Source: Caballeronia jiangsuensis (GTDB lineage: Bacteria; Pseudomonadota; Gammaproteobacteria; Burkholderiales; Burkholderiaceae). From it: DNA of 39,084 bases. A program made the position numbers and the translations under genes. Positions within the stretch are counted from its first letter, which is position 1; each line of letters begins with the position of its first letter. Location of the stretch: positions 1-39,084 of the forward strand of contig JFHF01000062.1 of NCBI GenBank assembly GCA_000648925.1, given 5' to 3'. Below the pieces are notes generated by a model. The model worked only from the letters and a program-made list of their open reading frames with translations, was not told the origin of the DNA and made no database searches. Shown one piece after another: positions 25,136 to 35,165 of this stretch.

Positions 25136-26110
25136 TTACTGGAGCGCGAAACGCTGGCCTTTCGCGAGCGACGCGCCCGCCAAGAATTCGCGCACCGGCA
25201 GGCGTTTGCCGCCGGGTTTCTGCAATTGCGTGAGTTTCAGCGCGCCGCCGCCGCAAATCACGACGATGCCGTCCGAAGAAACTTCGGTGATCGTGCCGGG
25301 TTCCGCGCTGGACGAAGCAGCGACAGGTTGCGCGGCCCAGATCTTGATCGCGGCGTTGTCGAGTGTGCCGAACGCGCCGGGAAACGGATCGAACGCGCGA
25401 ATCTGGCGCGCGAGTTCTTCCGCCGGACGCCGCCAGTCGAGCGCGGCCTCGTTCTTGGCGATCTTTTCGGCGTACGTCGTGCCTTCTTCGGGCTGCGGCG
25501 TGGACGGCAGCGAGCCATCACGTTCGAGATCACGCAATCCCGTGACGATCAATTCCGCGCCCATTTGCGCGAGCCGGTCGTGCAGCGTGGCCGTGGTGTC
25601 GTCGGGGAGAATCGGGGTGCGGGCTTCGCGGATCATCGCGCCGGTGTCGAGGCCGGCGTCCATCTGCATCAGCGTGATGCCGGTTTCGGCGTCGCCCGCT
25701 TCGATCGCGCGATGGATCGGCGCAGCGCCACGCCAGCGCGGCAACAGCGATGCGTGGATGTTGATCGCGCCGCGCGGCGGGATATCGAGCACTTCCTGCG
25801 GCAGTATCAGCCCGTAAGCGGCGACGACCATGACATCGTGAGGCGTGGCGCGCAACAGGTCGATGGCCTCCGCCGCTTCCTGCGGATATTTGCCCGCGCG
25901 CCGCAGCGAAGTGGGCTGCGCGACAGTCAAACCATGCTCGAGAGCGAAGCGCTTCACCGGGCTTGCGTTCAGCTTCATGCCACGCCCTGCGGGCCGATCG
26001 GGCTGCGTGAGCACGAGCGGCACGGAAAATCCCGCCGCATGAATGGCCGCGAGCGCCGCGGCAGCGAATTCCGGCGTCCCGGCGAAAACCACGCGCAACG
26101 ATTGAGTCAT
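25136..26110 (-). CDS. fmt: Methionyl-tRNA formyltransferase
   Basis: A 324-residue enzyme that formylates initiator Met-tRNA with 10-formyl-THF. The N-terminal Rossmann domain has the catalytic trio Asn117 and His119 (INIHASLLPRWRGAAP) plus Asp155 (GLDTG). The C-terminal OB-like tRNA-binding domain begins near 210. The start at 26110 is 3 bp after the def stop codon, so the two genes are translationally linked, the usual def-fmt pair. Confidence 0.97.
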   Translation of the reverse strand: MTQSLRVVFAGTPEFAAAALAAIHAAGFSVPLVLTQPDRPAGRGMKLNASPVKRFALEHGLTVAQPTSLRRAGKYPQEAAEAIDLLRATPHDVMVVAAYGLILPQEVLDIPPRGAINIHASLLPRWRGAAPIHRAIEAGDAETGITLMQMDAGLDTGAMIREARTPILPDDTTATLHDRLAQMGAELIVTGLRDLERDGSLPSTPQPEEGTTYAEKIAKNEAALDWRRPAEELARQIRAFDPFPGAFGTLDNAAIKIWAAQPVAASSSAEPGTITEVSSDGIVVICGGGALKLTQLQKPGGKRLPVREFLAGASLAKGQRFALQ

Positions 26111-26113
26111 CGG

Positions 26114-26617
26114 TTACAGCGCCTTTTCCAGCTTCTTCATCTTGCCGCGAATGCGCGTCTGCTTGAGCGACGACAGATATTCGACGAACACGTGACCCGC
26201 CAGATGATCCATTTCGTGCTGGATGCAGACCGCGAGCAGACCGTCGCAATCGAGCTCGAAGGTTTCGCCCTTCTCGTTCAGCGCCTTCACGCGCACCTTG
26301 TCGGGACGCTCGACGAAATCGTAAATGCCGGGCACCGAGAGGCAACCCTCTTCCCATTCCTTCTTCTGGTCGCTCGTCCAGACGAGTTCCGGGTTGATGA
26401 ACACCATGAGCTGATCGTGCGCGTCGGAGACATCGATCACGATCACGCGCTCGTGCACGTCCACCTGCGTCGCGGCGAGCCCGACGCCGGGCGCGGCGTA
26501 CATCGTCTCGGCCATGTCGGCGACGAGCCTGCGGATGCGGTCGTCGACCACAGCGACGGGCTTCGCCACCTTGTTCAGCCGCTTGTCCGGGTAGTTGAGT
26601 ATCTTGAGCAGAGCCAT
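26114..26617 (-). CDS. def: Peptide deformylase
   Basis: A 167-residue metalloenzyme that removes the N-formyl group from nascent proteins. All three motifs are present: GVGLAATQ (44-51), EEGCLSVP with metal ligand Cys92, and QHEMDHL with His134, Glu135 and His138. Length is standard. It is divergent from dprA across a 199-bp gap that must hold both promoters; no clear consensus hexamers stand out. Confidence 0.97.
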   Translation of the reverse strand: MALLKILNYPDKRLNKVAKPVAVVDDRIRRLVADMAETMYAAPGVGLAATQVDVHERVIVIDVSDAHDQLMVFINPELVWTSDQKKEWEEGCLSVPGIYDFVERPDKVRVKALNEKGETFELDCDGLLAVCIQHEMDHLAGHVFVEYLSSLKQTRIRGKMKKLEKAL

Positions 26618-26816
26618 GATTCGGATTGTCTACGCGCGCCGCGGCACGTGTAAATCGGCCATTCGGCCAGGTTGCGGGTGAGTGGCGGCATGCCGAAGAT
26701 ATGCGGGCGAATCCAGTGGATTCACGCCGCCGGCAAGCGGCCAATGGGCGTCGCGTCGGGCTTTGGACCGTGCCTGAGCGACCTTTCTTTATCTGTTCCG
26801 GATCAAAAATCTTAAC

Positions 26817-28034
26817 ATGACGACCGCCGACCTGCCGACCGGGGAAGCCGCCCCGACACTCGATGCCGACGAACTGCGCGCATGGCTGCGGCTCGCGCAC
26901 GCGAAGGGGCTGCGGCCGCTCGCGCTGCGCACGTTGCTCGGTGCTTTCGGCGGTCCCCTCGAAGTCTTGTCGGAGAGCTTTGCGTCGCTCGCCGAAACCG
27001 CCGATGCCCGGGCCGCCGAGGCCGTGCTCGCGCCGCCGGAGGAAATCGAAGGCGTTCCGTTCGACGACTATATTGAAGCGGCTTTCGCGTGGGCATCCGA
27101 ACCGGGCAATCACATTCTCACGCTCGCCGACGCCACCTATCCGCAGACGCTGCTCACGATGCCGGACCCGCCGCCGCTGCTCTACGCGAAAGGCCGGCTC
27201 GAACTTCTTCAGGCGCGCGCGGTGGCTATCGTCGGGAGCCGGCACGCGTCGCCGCAAGGACTCGAAGACGCGCGCCGCTTTGCCCGCGTACTGTCGGATG
27301 CGGGGCTCGCGGTGGTGTCCGGTCTCGCGCTCGGCATCGACGCATCCGCGCATCGCGGCGCGCTGGAGGGCGCCACGGGTACCGTTTCCGTGATCGGCAC
27401 GGGCGCCGATCTGGTCTATCCGGCGGCACATCACACGCTCGCGCATGAAATCGCCCGCGAAGGCGCGATGCTCTCCGAATGGCCGCTCGGCACGCCGGCG
27501 CGCTCCGCCAATTTTCCCCAAAGGAACAGGCTGATTGCGGGCATGTCGGGCGGCGTGCTGATCGTCGAGGCCGCGATGCGTTCCGGGTCGCTCATCACCG
27601 CCCGGCTCGCCAACGAAATGGGGCGTGATGTCTTCGCGATTCCCGGCTCGATTCACGCGCCGCTCTCGCAGGGTTGTCATCGGCTGCTCAAGCAGGGAGC
27701 GAAACTCGTCGAAACGCCGGAAGACGTGCTCGAAGAGTTCGGTTTTTCGCCGGCGACAGCACGCGTGGCTTCCGTGGCGGCGAGACGCGCCAGGCCGCGT
27801 CCGGTCAGCGCGTCGTGGGCATCGGCGCGATCGGATGAAGCCGACAGCGCGATCGACGGCGACGTCGGCCGCGTTCTCGACGCGCTCGGCCATGCGCCCG
27901 CGACGCTTGAAATCCTCGCGATGCGCACTGATCTGGATGGAGCGGCGCTCCAGGGCGCGCTGCTGCAACTGGAACTATCGGGCCGCGTGTCCGCGCTTGC
28001 AGGCGGCCGCTACACGGCGGTGGAGCGCTCGTGA
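26817..28034 (+). CDS. dprA: DNA-processing protein DprA
   Basis: A 405-residue protein that loads RecA on incoming single-stranded DNA during natural transformation. An N-terminal helical (SAM-like) region is followed by the Rossmann-type domain with VGSRHASPQG, SGLALGIDASAH and the FPQRNRLIAGMSGGVLIVEA block with RSGSLITA. The last 70 residues form a winged-helix domain typical of the longer proteobacterial DprA. The ATG at 26817 lacks a clear Shine-Dalgarno. Presence is near universal and does not itself prove competence. Confidence 0.95.
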   Translation: MTTADLPTGEAAPTLDADELRAWLRLAHAKGLRPLALRTLLGAFGGPLEVLSESFASLAETADARAAEAVLAPPEEIEGVPFDDYIEAAFAWASEPGNHILTLADATYPQTLLTMPDPPPLLYAKGRLELLQARAVAIVGSRHASPQGLEDARRFARVLSDAGLAVVSGLALGIDASAHRGALEGATGTVSVIGTGADLVYPAAHHTLAHEIAREGAMLSEWPLGTPARSANFPQRNRLIAGMSGGVLIVEAAMRSGSLITARLANEMGRDVFAIPGSIHAPLSQGCHRLLKQGAKLVETPEDVLEEFGFSPATARVASVAARRARPRPVSASWASARSDEADSAIDGDVGRVLDALGHAPATLEILAMRTDLDGAALQGALLQLELSGRVSALAGGRYTAVERS

Positions 28035-28044
28035 TGCCGCATCG

Positions 28045-28053
28045 TGCTACATT
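28045..28053 (+). promoter_or_regulatory. Candidate extended -10 promoter for the thioredoxin-like gene
   Basis: TGC followed by TACATT (28048-28053) is an extended -10 element 58 bp upstream of the thioredoxin-like start. There is no -35. It would give the gene transcription independent of dprA. Confidence 0.35.
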
Positions 28054-28110
28054 CGCGGAAAAATGAGCAATCCCCGCAGTCGATACCAATAAAAGGATTT
28101 CGCACCCGCC

Positions 28111-28488
28111 ATGTCCGCGCTGAATCTCGATACCGATGCCGATCGCATCGCGGAGCGCATCGCCGTGCCCGGCACGCTGTTCGTCGCCTGCCTGTGCGCG
28201 GAATGGTGCGGAACCTGTCGCGAATATCGCGAAGGGTTCGACAGGCTGGCGGCTGCGCATCCGGAAATCTGCTTCGCCTGGATCGATATCGAGAATCACG
28301 CCGATCGTTTCGACGACCTCGACGTCGAAAATTTTCCTACCATCCTGATCGAGGACGCCGTTACGACGCGCTTCTTCGGCACGGTGCTGCCGCAGGCGTC
28401 CATCGTCGATCGGATGCTGACCGATCTGACCGCGCTGCCAGGCATGGTCGGGGCGCCCAAACTGCGCCCGGCGCTTGCCACGGCCTGA
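28111..28488 (+). CDS. Thioredoxin-like protein
   Basis: A 125-residue thioredoxin-fold protein with active site Cys33-Gly-Thr-Cys36 (EWCGTC) and the conserved cis-Pro context ENFPTILI. No signal peptide, so cytoplasmic. WCGTC differs from the classical WCGPC, and the protein is probably a specialised disulphide reductase or peroxide-related factor. An AAAAGGA box lies 13 bp upstream of the ATG, a longer spacing than usual. It sits between dprA and topB, all on plus. The partner is unknown. Confidence 0.85.
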   Translation: MSALNLDTDADRIAERIAVPGTLFVACLCAEWCGTCREYREGFDRLAAAHPEICFAWIDIENHADRFDDLDVENFPTILIEDAVTTRFFGTVLPQASIVDRMLTDLTALPGMVGAPKLRPALATA

Positions 28489-28594
28489 TCGCGGCGCACG
28501 CGAAACGCGCGTTTTGCGCTTCTCGCCATGCGCTTCGCGAGCCGGATATTGAACCGCCCCGATTCCAGCTTCGACGCCCGCCGCGCAAAGCGTG

Positions 28595-28603
28595 TGCTAT
28601 AAA
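28595..28603 (+). promoter_or_regulatory. Candidate extended -10 promoter for topB
   Basis: TGC plus TATAAA (28598-28603) 54 bp upstream of the topB ATG is a good extended -10. No recognisable -35 is at the right distance. Confidence 0.5.
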
Positions 28604-28657
28604 GCGGCGTTAAAGCAGTCCAAACCGGGCCGCTGCCAGTTACCAACTATTTGAGTC

Positions 28658-31303
28658 ATGTCCAAAGCCCTGATCATCGCTGAGAAGCCCTCCGTCGCGA
28701 ACGACATCGCGCGTGCGCTGGGCGGCTTCACCAAGCATGACGAGTACTACGAGAGCGACGACTACGTGCTCTCGTCCGCAGTCGGCCATCTGCTCGAGAT
28801 CGCCGCGCCGGAAGAGTACGACGTCAAGCGCGGCAAATGGAGCTTCGCCAATCTGCCGGTGATTCCGCCGCATTTCGACCTGAATCCGATCGCCAAGAGC
28901 GAGTCGCGCCTGAAGGTGCTGACGAAGCTGATGAAGCGCAAGGATATCGACCGGCTCATCAACGCATGTGACGCGGGGCGCGAGGGCGAACTGATCTTCC
29001 GCCTGATCGCGCAGCACGCGAAGGCGAAACAGCCGGTGCAACGTTTGTGGCTGCAATCGATGACGCCCGCCGCGATCCGCGAAGGCTTCGCGAACCTGCG
29101 CAGCGACGCCGACATGCAGCCGCTCGCCGATGCCGCCCGCTGCCGCTCCGAAGCGGACTGGCTCGTCGGCATCAACGGCACGCGCGCGATGACCGCGTTC
29201 AACAGCAAGGGCGGCGGCTTCTTTTTGACAACTGTCGGTCGCGTTCAGACGCCTACGTTGTCGATCGTCGTCGAACGTGAGGAAAAAATCCGTCGCTTCG
29301 TTCCGCGCGATTACTGGGAAGTGCGCGCCGAATTCATCGCCGCGAAGGGCCTGTACGAAGGCCGCTGGTTCGATCCGAAGTTCAAGCGCGTCGAAAACGA
29401 TCCCGAACAGCGCGATTCGCGCCTGTGGAGTCTTCCGGCGGCGGAATCGATCGTCGCAGCGTGCCGCGGCAAGACCGGCGTCGTGACCGAGGAATCGAAG
29501 CCGTCGACGCAAATGTCGCCGCTGCTCTTCGATCTGACCAGCTTGCAGCGCGAAGCCAATGGCCGTTTCGGTTTTTCGGCGAAGAACACGCTCGGCCTCG
29601 CGCAGGCGCTGTACGAAAAGCACAAGGTCCTGACCTATCCGCGTACCGATTCGCGCGCGCTCCCCGAGGACTACATGAGCACGGTCAAGGACACGATGAC
29701 CATGCTCAAGGAGAGCAACAACTATCTGCCGTTCGCGAAGCAGGTGCTCGACAAGGGCTGGGTGAAGCCGAACAAGCGCATTTTCGATAACTCGAAGATC
29801 AGCGATCACTTCGCCATCATCCCGACGCTGCAGGCGCCGAAGTCGCTGTCGGAACCCGAGCAGAAGCTGTACGACCTCGTCGTGAAGCGCTTCCTGTCGG
29901 TGTTCTTCCCGGCGGCGGAATATCTCGTGACCACGCGCATCACCGAAGTCTCGGGACATCACTTCAAGACCGAAGGCAAGGTGCTCGTCGAGCCGGGCTG
30001 GCTGCAGATCTACGGCCGCGAAGCCGCGGGCGAAGACGGCAACCTCGTGCCGGTGCAGAAGGATGAAAAGGTCGATGTCGAGAAGGTCCAGGCGCACGGC
30101 CTCGTGACCAAACCGCCCGCGCGCTACAACGAAGCGTCGCTGCTCTCGGCGATGGAAGGCGCGGGCAAGCTGGTCGAAGACGAAGAGTTGCGCGACGCGA
30201 TGGCCGCGAAGGGCCTCGGCACGCCGGCCACGCGCGCGGCGATCATCGAAGGGCTGCTCGGCGAGAAATATATGGTGCGCGAAGGCCGCGAGCTCATCCC
30301 GACGGCGAAGGCGTTCCAGTTGATGACGTTGCTGCGCGGCCTCGGCGTCGAGGAGCTGACCGCGCCGGAATTGACCGGACAGTGGGAGCACAAGCTTTCG
30401 CAGATGGAGCGCGGCAATCTGCATCGCGATGCGTTCATGCAGGAAATCGCGCGCATGACGCAGACCATCGTCAAGCGCGCGAAGGAATACGACTCCGACA
30501 CGATCCCCGGCGATTACGCGACGCTCGAGACGCCGTGCCCCAACTGCGGCGCGCAGGTGAAGGAAAACTATCGTCGTTTCGCCTGCACCAAGTGCGAATT
30601 CTCGATCTCGAAGATTCCGGGCGGCCGGCAGTTCGAAATCCCGGAAGTCGAGGAATTGCTGCGCGAGAAAACCATCGGGCCGTTGTCAGGCTTCCGCAGC
30701 AAGATGGGCCGTCCGTTCTCCGCCATCCTCAAACTCTCGCTCGACGACGAGATCAAGAACTACAAGCTCGAATTCGACTTCGGCCAGGATTCCGGCGGCG
30801 AAGACGGCGAACCGCCCGATTTCTCCGAGCAAACGCCGGTCGGCGCGTGTCCGAAGTGCCAGTCGCGCGTGTTCGAGCACGGCATGAGCTATGTGTGCGA
30901 GAACTCGGTGTCGAATCCGAAGACGTGCGATTTCCGTTCGGGCAAGGTGATTCTCCAGCAGGAAATCGGCCGCGATCAGATGGAAAAGCTGCTGAACGAA
31001 GGCCGCACCGATCTGCTCACGAACTTCAAGTCGTCGCGCACTGGGCGCAACTTCAAGGCGTTTCTCGTGAAGCAGCCGGACGGCAAGATCGGCTTCGAGT
31101 TCGAAAAGAAGGAAGGCAAGCCGGCAGCGAAAACGGCGGCGAAACGTGGCGCGACGGCGGAAACTCAGGCCGACAGCGGCGACGATAGCGGCGATAGCGA
31201 TGTCGCCGTAGCCGCCAAGACCACGTCCGCGAAGACCGCTGCAAAGAAAGCGCCCGCGAAAAAGGCTGCAGCAAAAAAGACGGCGGCCAAGAAGGCGAGC
31301 TGA
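28658..31303 (+). CDS. topB: DNA topoisomerase III with lysine/alanine-rich tail
   Basis: An 881-residue type IA topoisomerase that decatenates and relaxes DNA through a 5'-phosphotyrosine. The TOPRIM domain (1-150) has the metal-binding acidic cluster CDAGREGEL. The catalytic Tyr327 is in LTYPRTDSRAL, and the toroidal core reaches to about 610. Two zinc-ribbon-like regions follow: Cys627/630/643/646 and Cys731/734/747/757. The last 55 residues are a Lys/Ala repeat tail (PAKKAA-like) resembling histone H1 tails, likely for non-specific DNA contact. E. coli TopB is far shorter (about 650 residues). The ribosome site is poor, and a strong terminator follows. Confidence 0.95.
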   Translation: MSKALIIAEKPSVANDIARALGGFTKHDEYYESDDYVLSSAVGHLLEIAAPEEYDVKRGKWSFANLPVIPPHFDLNPIAKSESRLKVLTKLMKRKDIDRLINACDAGREGELIFRLIAQHAKAKQPVQRLWLQSMTPAAIREGFANLRSDADMQPLADAARCRSEADWLVGINGTRAMTAFNSKGGGFFLTTVGRVQTPTLSIVVEREEKIRRFVPRDYWEVRAEFIAAKGLYEGRWFDPKFKRVENDPEQRDSRLWSLPAAESIVAACRGKTGVVTEESKPSTQMSPLLFDLTSLQREANGRFGFSAKNTLGLAQALYEKHKVLTYPRTDSRALPEDYMSTVKDTMTMLKESNNYLPFAKQVLDKGWVKPNKRIFDNSKISDHFAIIPTLQAPKSLSEPEQKLYDLVVKRFLSVFFPAAEYLVTTRITEVSGHHFKTEGKVLVEPGWLQIYGREAAGEDGNLVPVQKDEKVDVEKVQAHGLVTKPPARYNEASLLSAMEGAGKLVEDEELRDAMAAKGLGTPATRAAIIEGLLGEKYMVREGRELIPTAKAFQLMTLLRGLGVEELTAPELTGQWEHKLSQMERGNLHRDAFMQEIARMTQTIVKRAKEYDSDTIPGDYATLETPCPNCGAQVKENYRRFACTKCEFSISKIPGGRQFEIPEVEELLREKTIGPLSGFRSKMGRPFSAILKLSLDDEIKNYKLEFDFGQDSGGEDGEPPDFSEQTPVGACPKCQSRVFEHGMSYVCENSVSNPKTCDFRSGKVILQQEIGRDQMEKLLNEGRTDLLTNFKSSRTGRNFKAFLVKQPDGKIGFEFEKKEGKPAAKTAAKRGATAETQADSGDDSGDSDVAVAAKTTSAKTAAKKAPAKKAAAKKTAAKKAS

Positions 31304-31330
31304 TCGCCCTCTTCTCCCGCTGAAAAGAAA

Positions 31331-31362
31331 AACCCCCGCGAATCGCTTCGCGGGGGTTTTTT
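31331..31362. terminator. Bidirectional terminator (topB / LysR gene)
   Basis: A 12-bp perfect stem (31331-31342 with 31347-31358, loop TCGC) has an A-run on the left and T6 on the right. It serves convergent topB (plus) and the LysR-type gene (minus). Confidence 0.92.
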
Positions 31363-31385
31363 CATTTGCGCTTTGCGCGAGCCTT

Positions 31386-32465
31386 TCAGAACGGCGAAGG
31401 CGCCGGCAAGCGCCCGCGCGAGCGCGAAGGCTTCGACAGCTTCGGCGCCAGTTCACCGTCGATGGGACGCGAACGCGGCGCGGGCGTCGCAGCTTCACCG
31501 GTGTGCTCGTAGTGCGGATGCGCGCCCGGTCTGCCACGGCCATCGCGAATCCATTGCTCGCCGAGTTGATGATTCGGCGTCTGGCTGAAATGCTCGACCA
31601 GATGATCGATAAAAGTTCGCACCTTCGCCGGCAAATGACGGCGGCTCGGATACGCGACGTTGATCTCGACCTGCGGCAATTGGAAATCGCCGAGCAGACG
31701 CACGAGCTGGCCGCGCGTCGTGTCGTTGCCGATCAGATAGCTCGGCAAAATCGCGATGCCCATGCCGAGCAGCGCGAACTGCCGCAGCATCTCGGTATTG
31801 TTCGCGATGATCACGTTCTGCGGCCGCACGCGCACTTCGCCGTCCGGGCCGGTGAACACGCGCTCGTCACCCCAATATTCCGACGGCAGGCTCAGACACG
31901 GATGCTCGAGCAGATGCTCGGGGCGCGTCGGCGTGCCGTGCGATTCCAGATACGCCGGCGTCGCGCAAACGGTCATGCAACCCGTCGTCAGACGCCGTGT
32001 GACGACGCTCGCGCTCTTCACCTGACGCGCGATGACAATGCCCACATCGAAACCTTCCTCGACCAGGTCGACCTGACGGTCCACGAGCGTCACGTCCGGC
32101 ACGACCTTGGGATAGCGCTGCGCGTACGTCTGCAACACCGGCGCGAGATTATGCAGACCGAACACGACAGGCGCGACGATCCTGAGCGAACCGAGAGGTT
32201 CGTGATTGCGCGCCACCACCATCTGTTCGACGTCTTCCAGTTCGTCGAGAATCTGCCGCGCCCGTTCCAGATACACCTGGCCGGACTCGGTGAGCGAGAG
32301 GCTGCGCGTCGTGCGGTTGAGCAGGCGCGTACCGAGGCGGCCTTCCAGGTCCGCGACGTGGCGCGTAGCTACCGCATTGGAGATGTCCATCGCGCTGGCG
32401 GCCCGGGCGAAACTCCCGAGATCGGCGACGCGGACAAACACCCTCATCGACTGCAAATGATCCAT
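31386..32465 (-). CDS. LysR-family transcriptional regulator with C-terminal extension
   Basis: A 359-residue LTTR. The winged HTH occupies about 1-60 (SFARAASAMDISNAVATRHVADLEGRLGTRLL), and a two-lobed periplasmic-binding-like effector domain spans about 88-295. Lobes resemble the CrgA/DsdC-like group that usually starts MDHLQSMRVFVRVAD. The last 60 residues are an extra Arg/Pro-rich tail not found in ordinary LTTRs, which are about 300 residues. An AGGAG ribosome site is 8 bp upstream of the start. No divergent target gene is adjacent, since pckG next to it runs in the same direction, so the regulon is not evident. AGGATTATCCT at 32516-32526 upstream is a small palindrome that could be an operator or a -10. 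Confidence 0.9.
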   Translation of the reverse strand: MDHLQSMRVFVRVADLGSFARAASAMDISNAVATRHVADLEGRLGTRLLNRTTRSLSLTESGQVYLERARQILDELEDVEQMVVARNHEPLGSLRIVAPVVFGLHNLAPVLQTYAQRYPKVVPDVTLVDRQVDLVEEGFDVGIVIARQVKSASVVTRRLTTGCMTVCATPAYLESHGTPTRPEHLLEHPCLSLPSEYWGDERVFTGPDGEVRVRPQNVIIANNTEMLRQFALLGMGIAILPSYLIGNDTTRGQLVRLLGDFQLPQVEINVAYPSRRHLPAKVRTFIDHLVEHFSQTPNHQLGEQWIRDGRGRPGAHPHYEHTGEAATPAPRSRPIDGELAPKLSKPSRSRGRLPAPSPF

Positions 32466-32712
32466 AAGACAACTCCTGCCGCTACACGGCTCGAATTCTG
32501 CTGCAAAGCAATTCAGGATTATCCTAGGACCGGCACTTTCGTGCAGAAGTTGCCGGGAAGCGCGAAAAAGTCGAAAAAAATCTGACAGTTAGGCGTCTTA
32601 CGCGGATGAAAGATCACCGACTGTTGTCATCGGCACAACACTCGGCTAAGCAAATTCCGATGGACGCAATTTTAAAAAAGCTGGCCTCGTCAATTTTGAC
32701 GGTGTAGCCGAT

Positions 32713-32741
32713 AAAAAATCGGGCCCGTCGATGCGGGCCCG
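32713..32741 (-). terminator. Distal Rho-independent terminator of pckG
   Basis: CGGGCCCG (32720-32727 and 32734-32741) with a 6-nt loop, then T6 on the minus strand (32718-32713). It is the second of two tandem hairpins after pckG. Confidence 0.85.
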
Positions 32742-32774
32742 AAATATGGGGATTGATTTAGTTTGTGAGACAAA

Positions 32775-32798
32775 GCCCGGCGTGAAAATACGCCGGGC
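32775..32798 (-). terminator. Proximal hairpin after pckG
   Basis: A 9-bp perfect stem (32775-32783 with 32790-32798, 6-nt loop), only 8 bp after the pckG stop codon and followed on minus by TTTG. The T-tract is short, so this is a weaker terminator backed by the distal one. Confidence 0.65.
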
Positions 32799-32805
32799 GT
32801 TTCAC

Positions 32806-34677
<1,872 letters not shown>

Positions 34678-35138
34678 CGAGCTGTCTCCGTTCTTCTGCA
34701 ATGAAAACCAATCACCCAACTGACGCTGCATGCGAGAGGCGTTTGCGACTCGAACCGCCGGGCGCTTTCGTGCGCTTCTGTACGCGCTTTCATCGCACGA
34801 AATGCGGTTCGCGAGCCAATGCGGCGTCACGGGCCTGAATTCTTTACACGGCAAACGTATTCCTCGCGGCTTGCGTCGCAAAGGAACAAACTGTTAAAAA
34901 GAGATACTAAGTGGCCTGTCTCTTCGCGGATCATCGTGTTTTCCGCTAGTTGCGCTGGATTTCTTTCTCTATTGGCGCGGACATACGAGGCTCCCGAAAA
35001 AAAGGGGAGTCAAGCATAACACCGCATTGCGTGAACCATGTGATGCAGCGCAATAAAGCGGAATAGAGCGCAATTTATCGGTATTTACCCGAATTTAAGT
35101 ACTCCATTCTCGCTCTCCATAAAAAAGCAGCACGTTTG
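34678..35138. other. Divergent intergenic region pckG | hydroxyacid dehydrogenase
   Basis: About 460 bp, noticeably AT-richer than the surroundings from 34870 onward. It holds three CGCAAT motifs (one inverted at 35026-35031, two direct at 35049-35054 and 35069-35074) and a small hairpin TCGG/CCGA at 35078-35092. A 66-codon open frame at 34819-35019 has no start-site or family support. I could not identify confident -35/-10 pairs for either gene. Confidence 0.5.
35047..35074. repeat. Direct repeat AGCGCAAT, 20-bp period
   Basis: AGCGCAAT at 35047-35054 and again at 35067-35074, two helical turns apart, with an inverted ATTGCG at 35026-35031. The spacing fits two factor molecules on one DNA face upstream of the dehydrogenase gene. 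Confidence 0.4.
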
Positions 35139-35165
35139 ATGCCTAACAAAAGCCAATCAATGCCC

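Noticed and set aside
26626..26820. 64-codon frame between def and dprA
   Set aside because: It occupies the divergent promoter gap and runs into the dprA start in another frame. No motif.
32688..32701. CGTCAA/TTGACG palindrome as LysR-gene promoter
   Set aside because: TTGACG on minus could be a -35, but no acceptable -10 lies 16-18 bp downstream.
34819..35019. 66-codon frame in the pckG | dehydrogenase gap
   Set aside because: No Shine-Dalgarno, AT-rich promoter-like DNA and no family resemblance.
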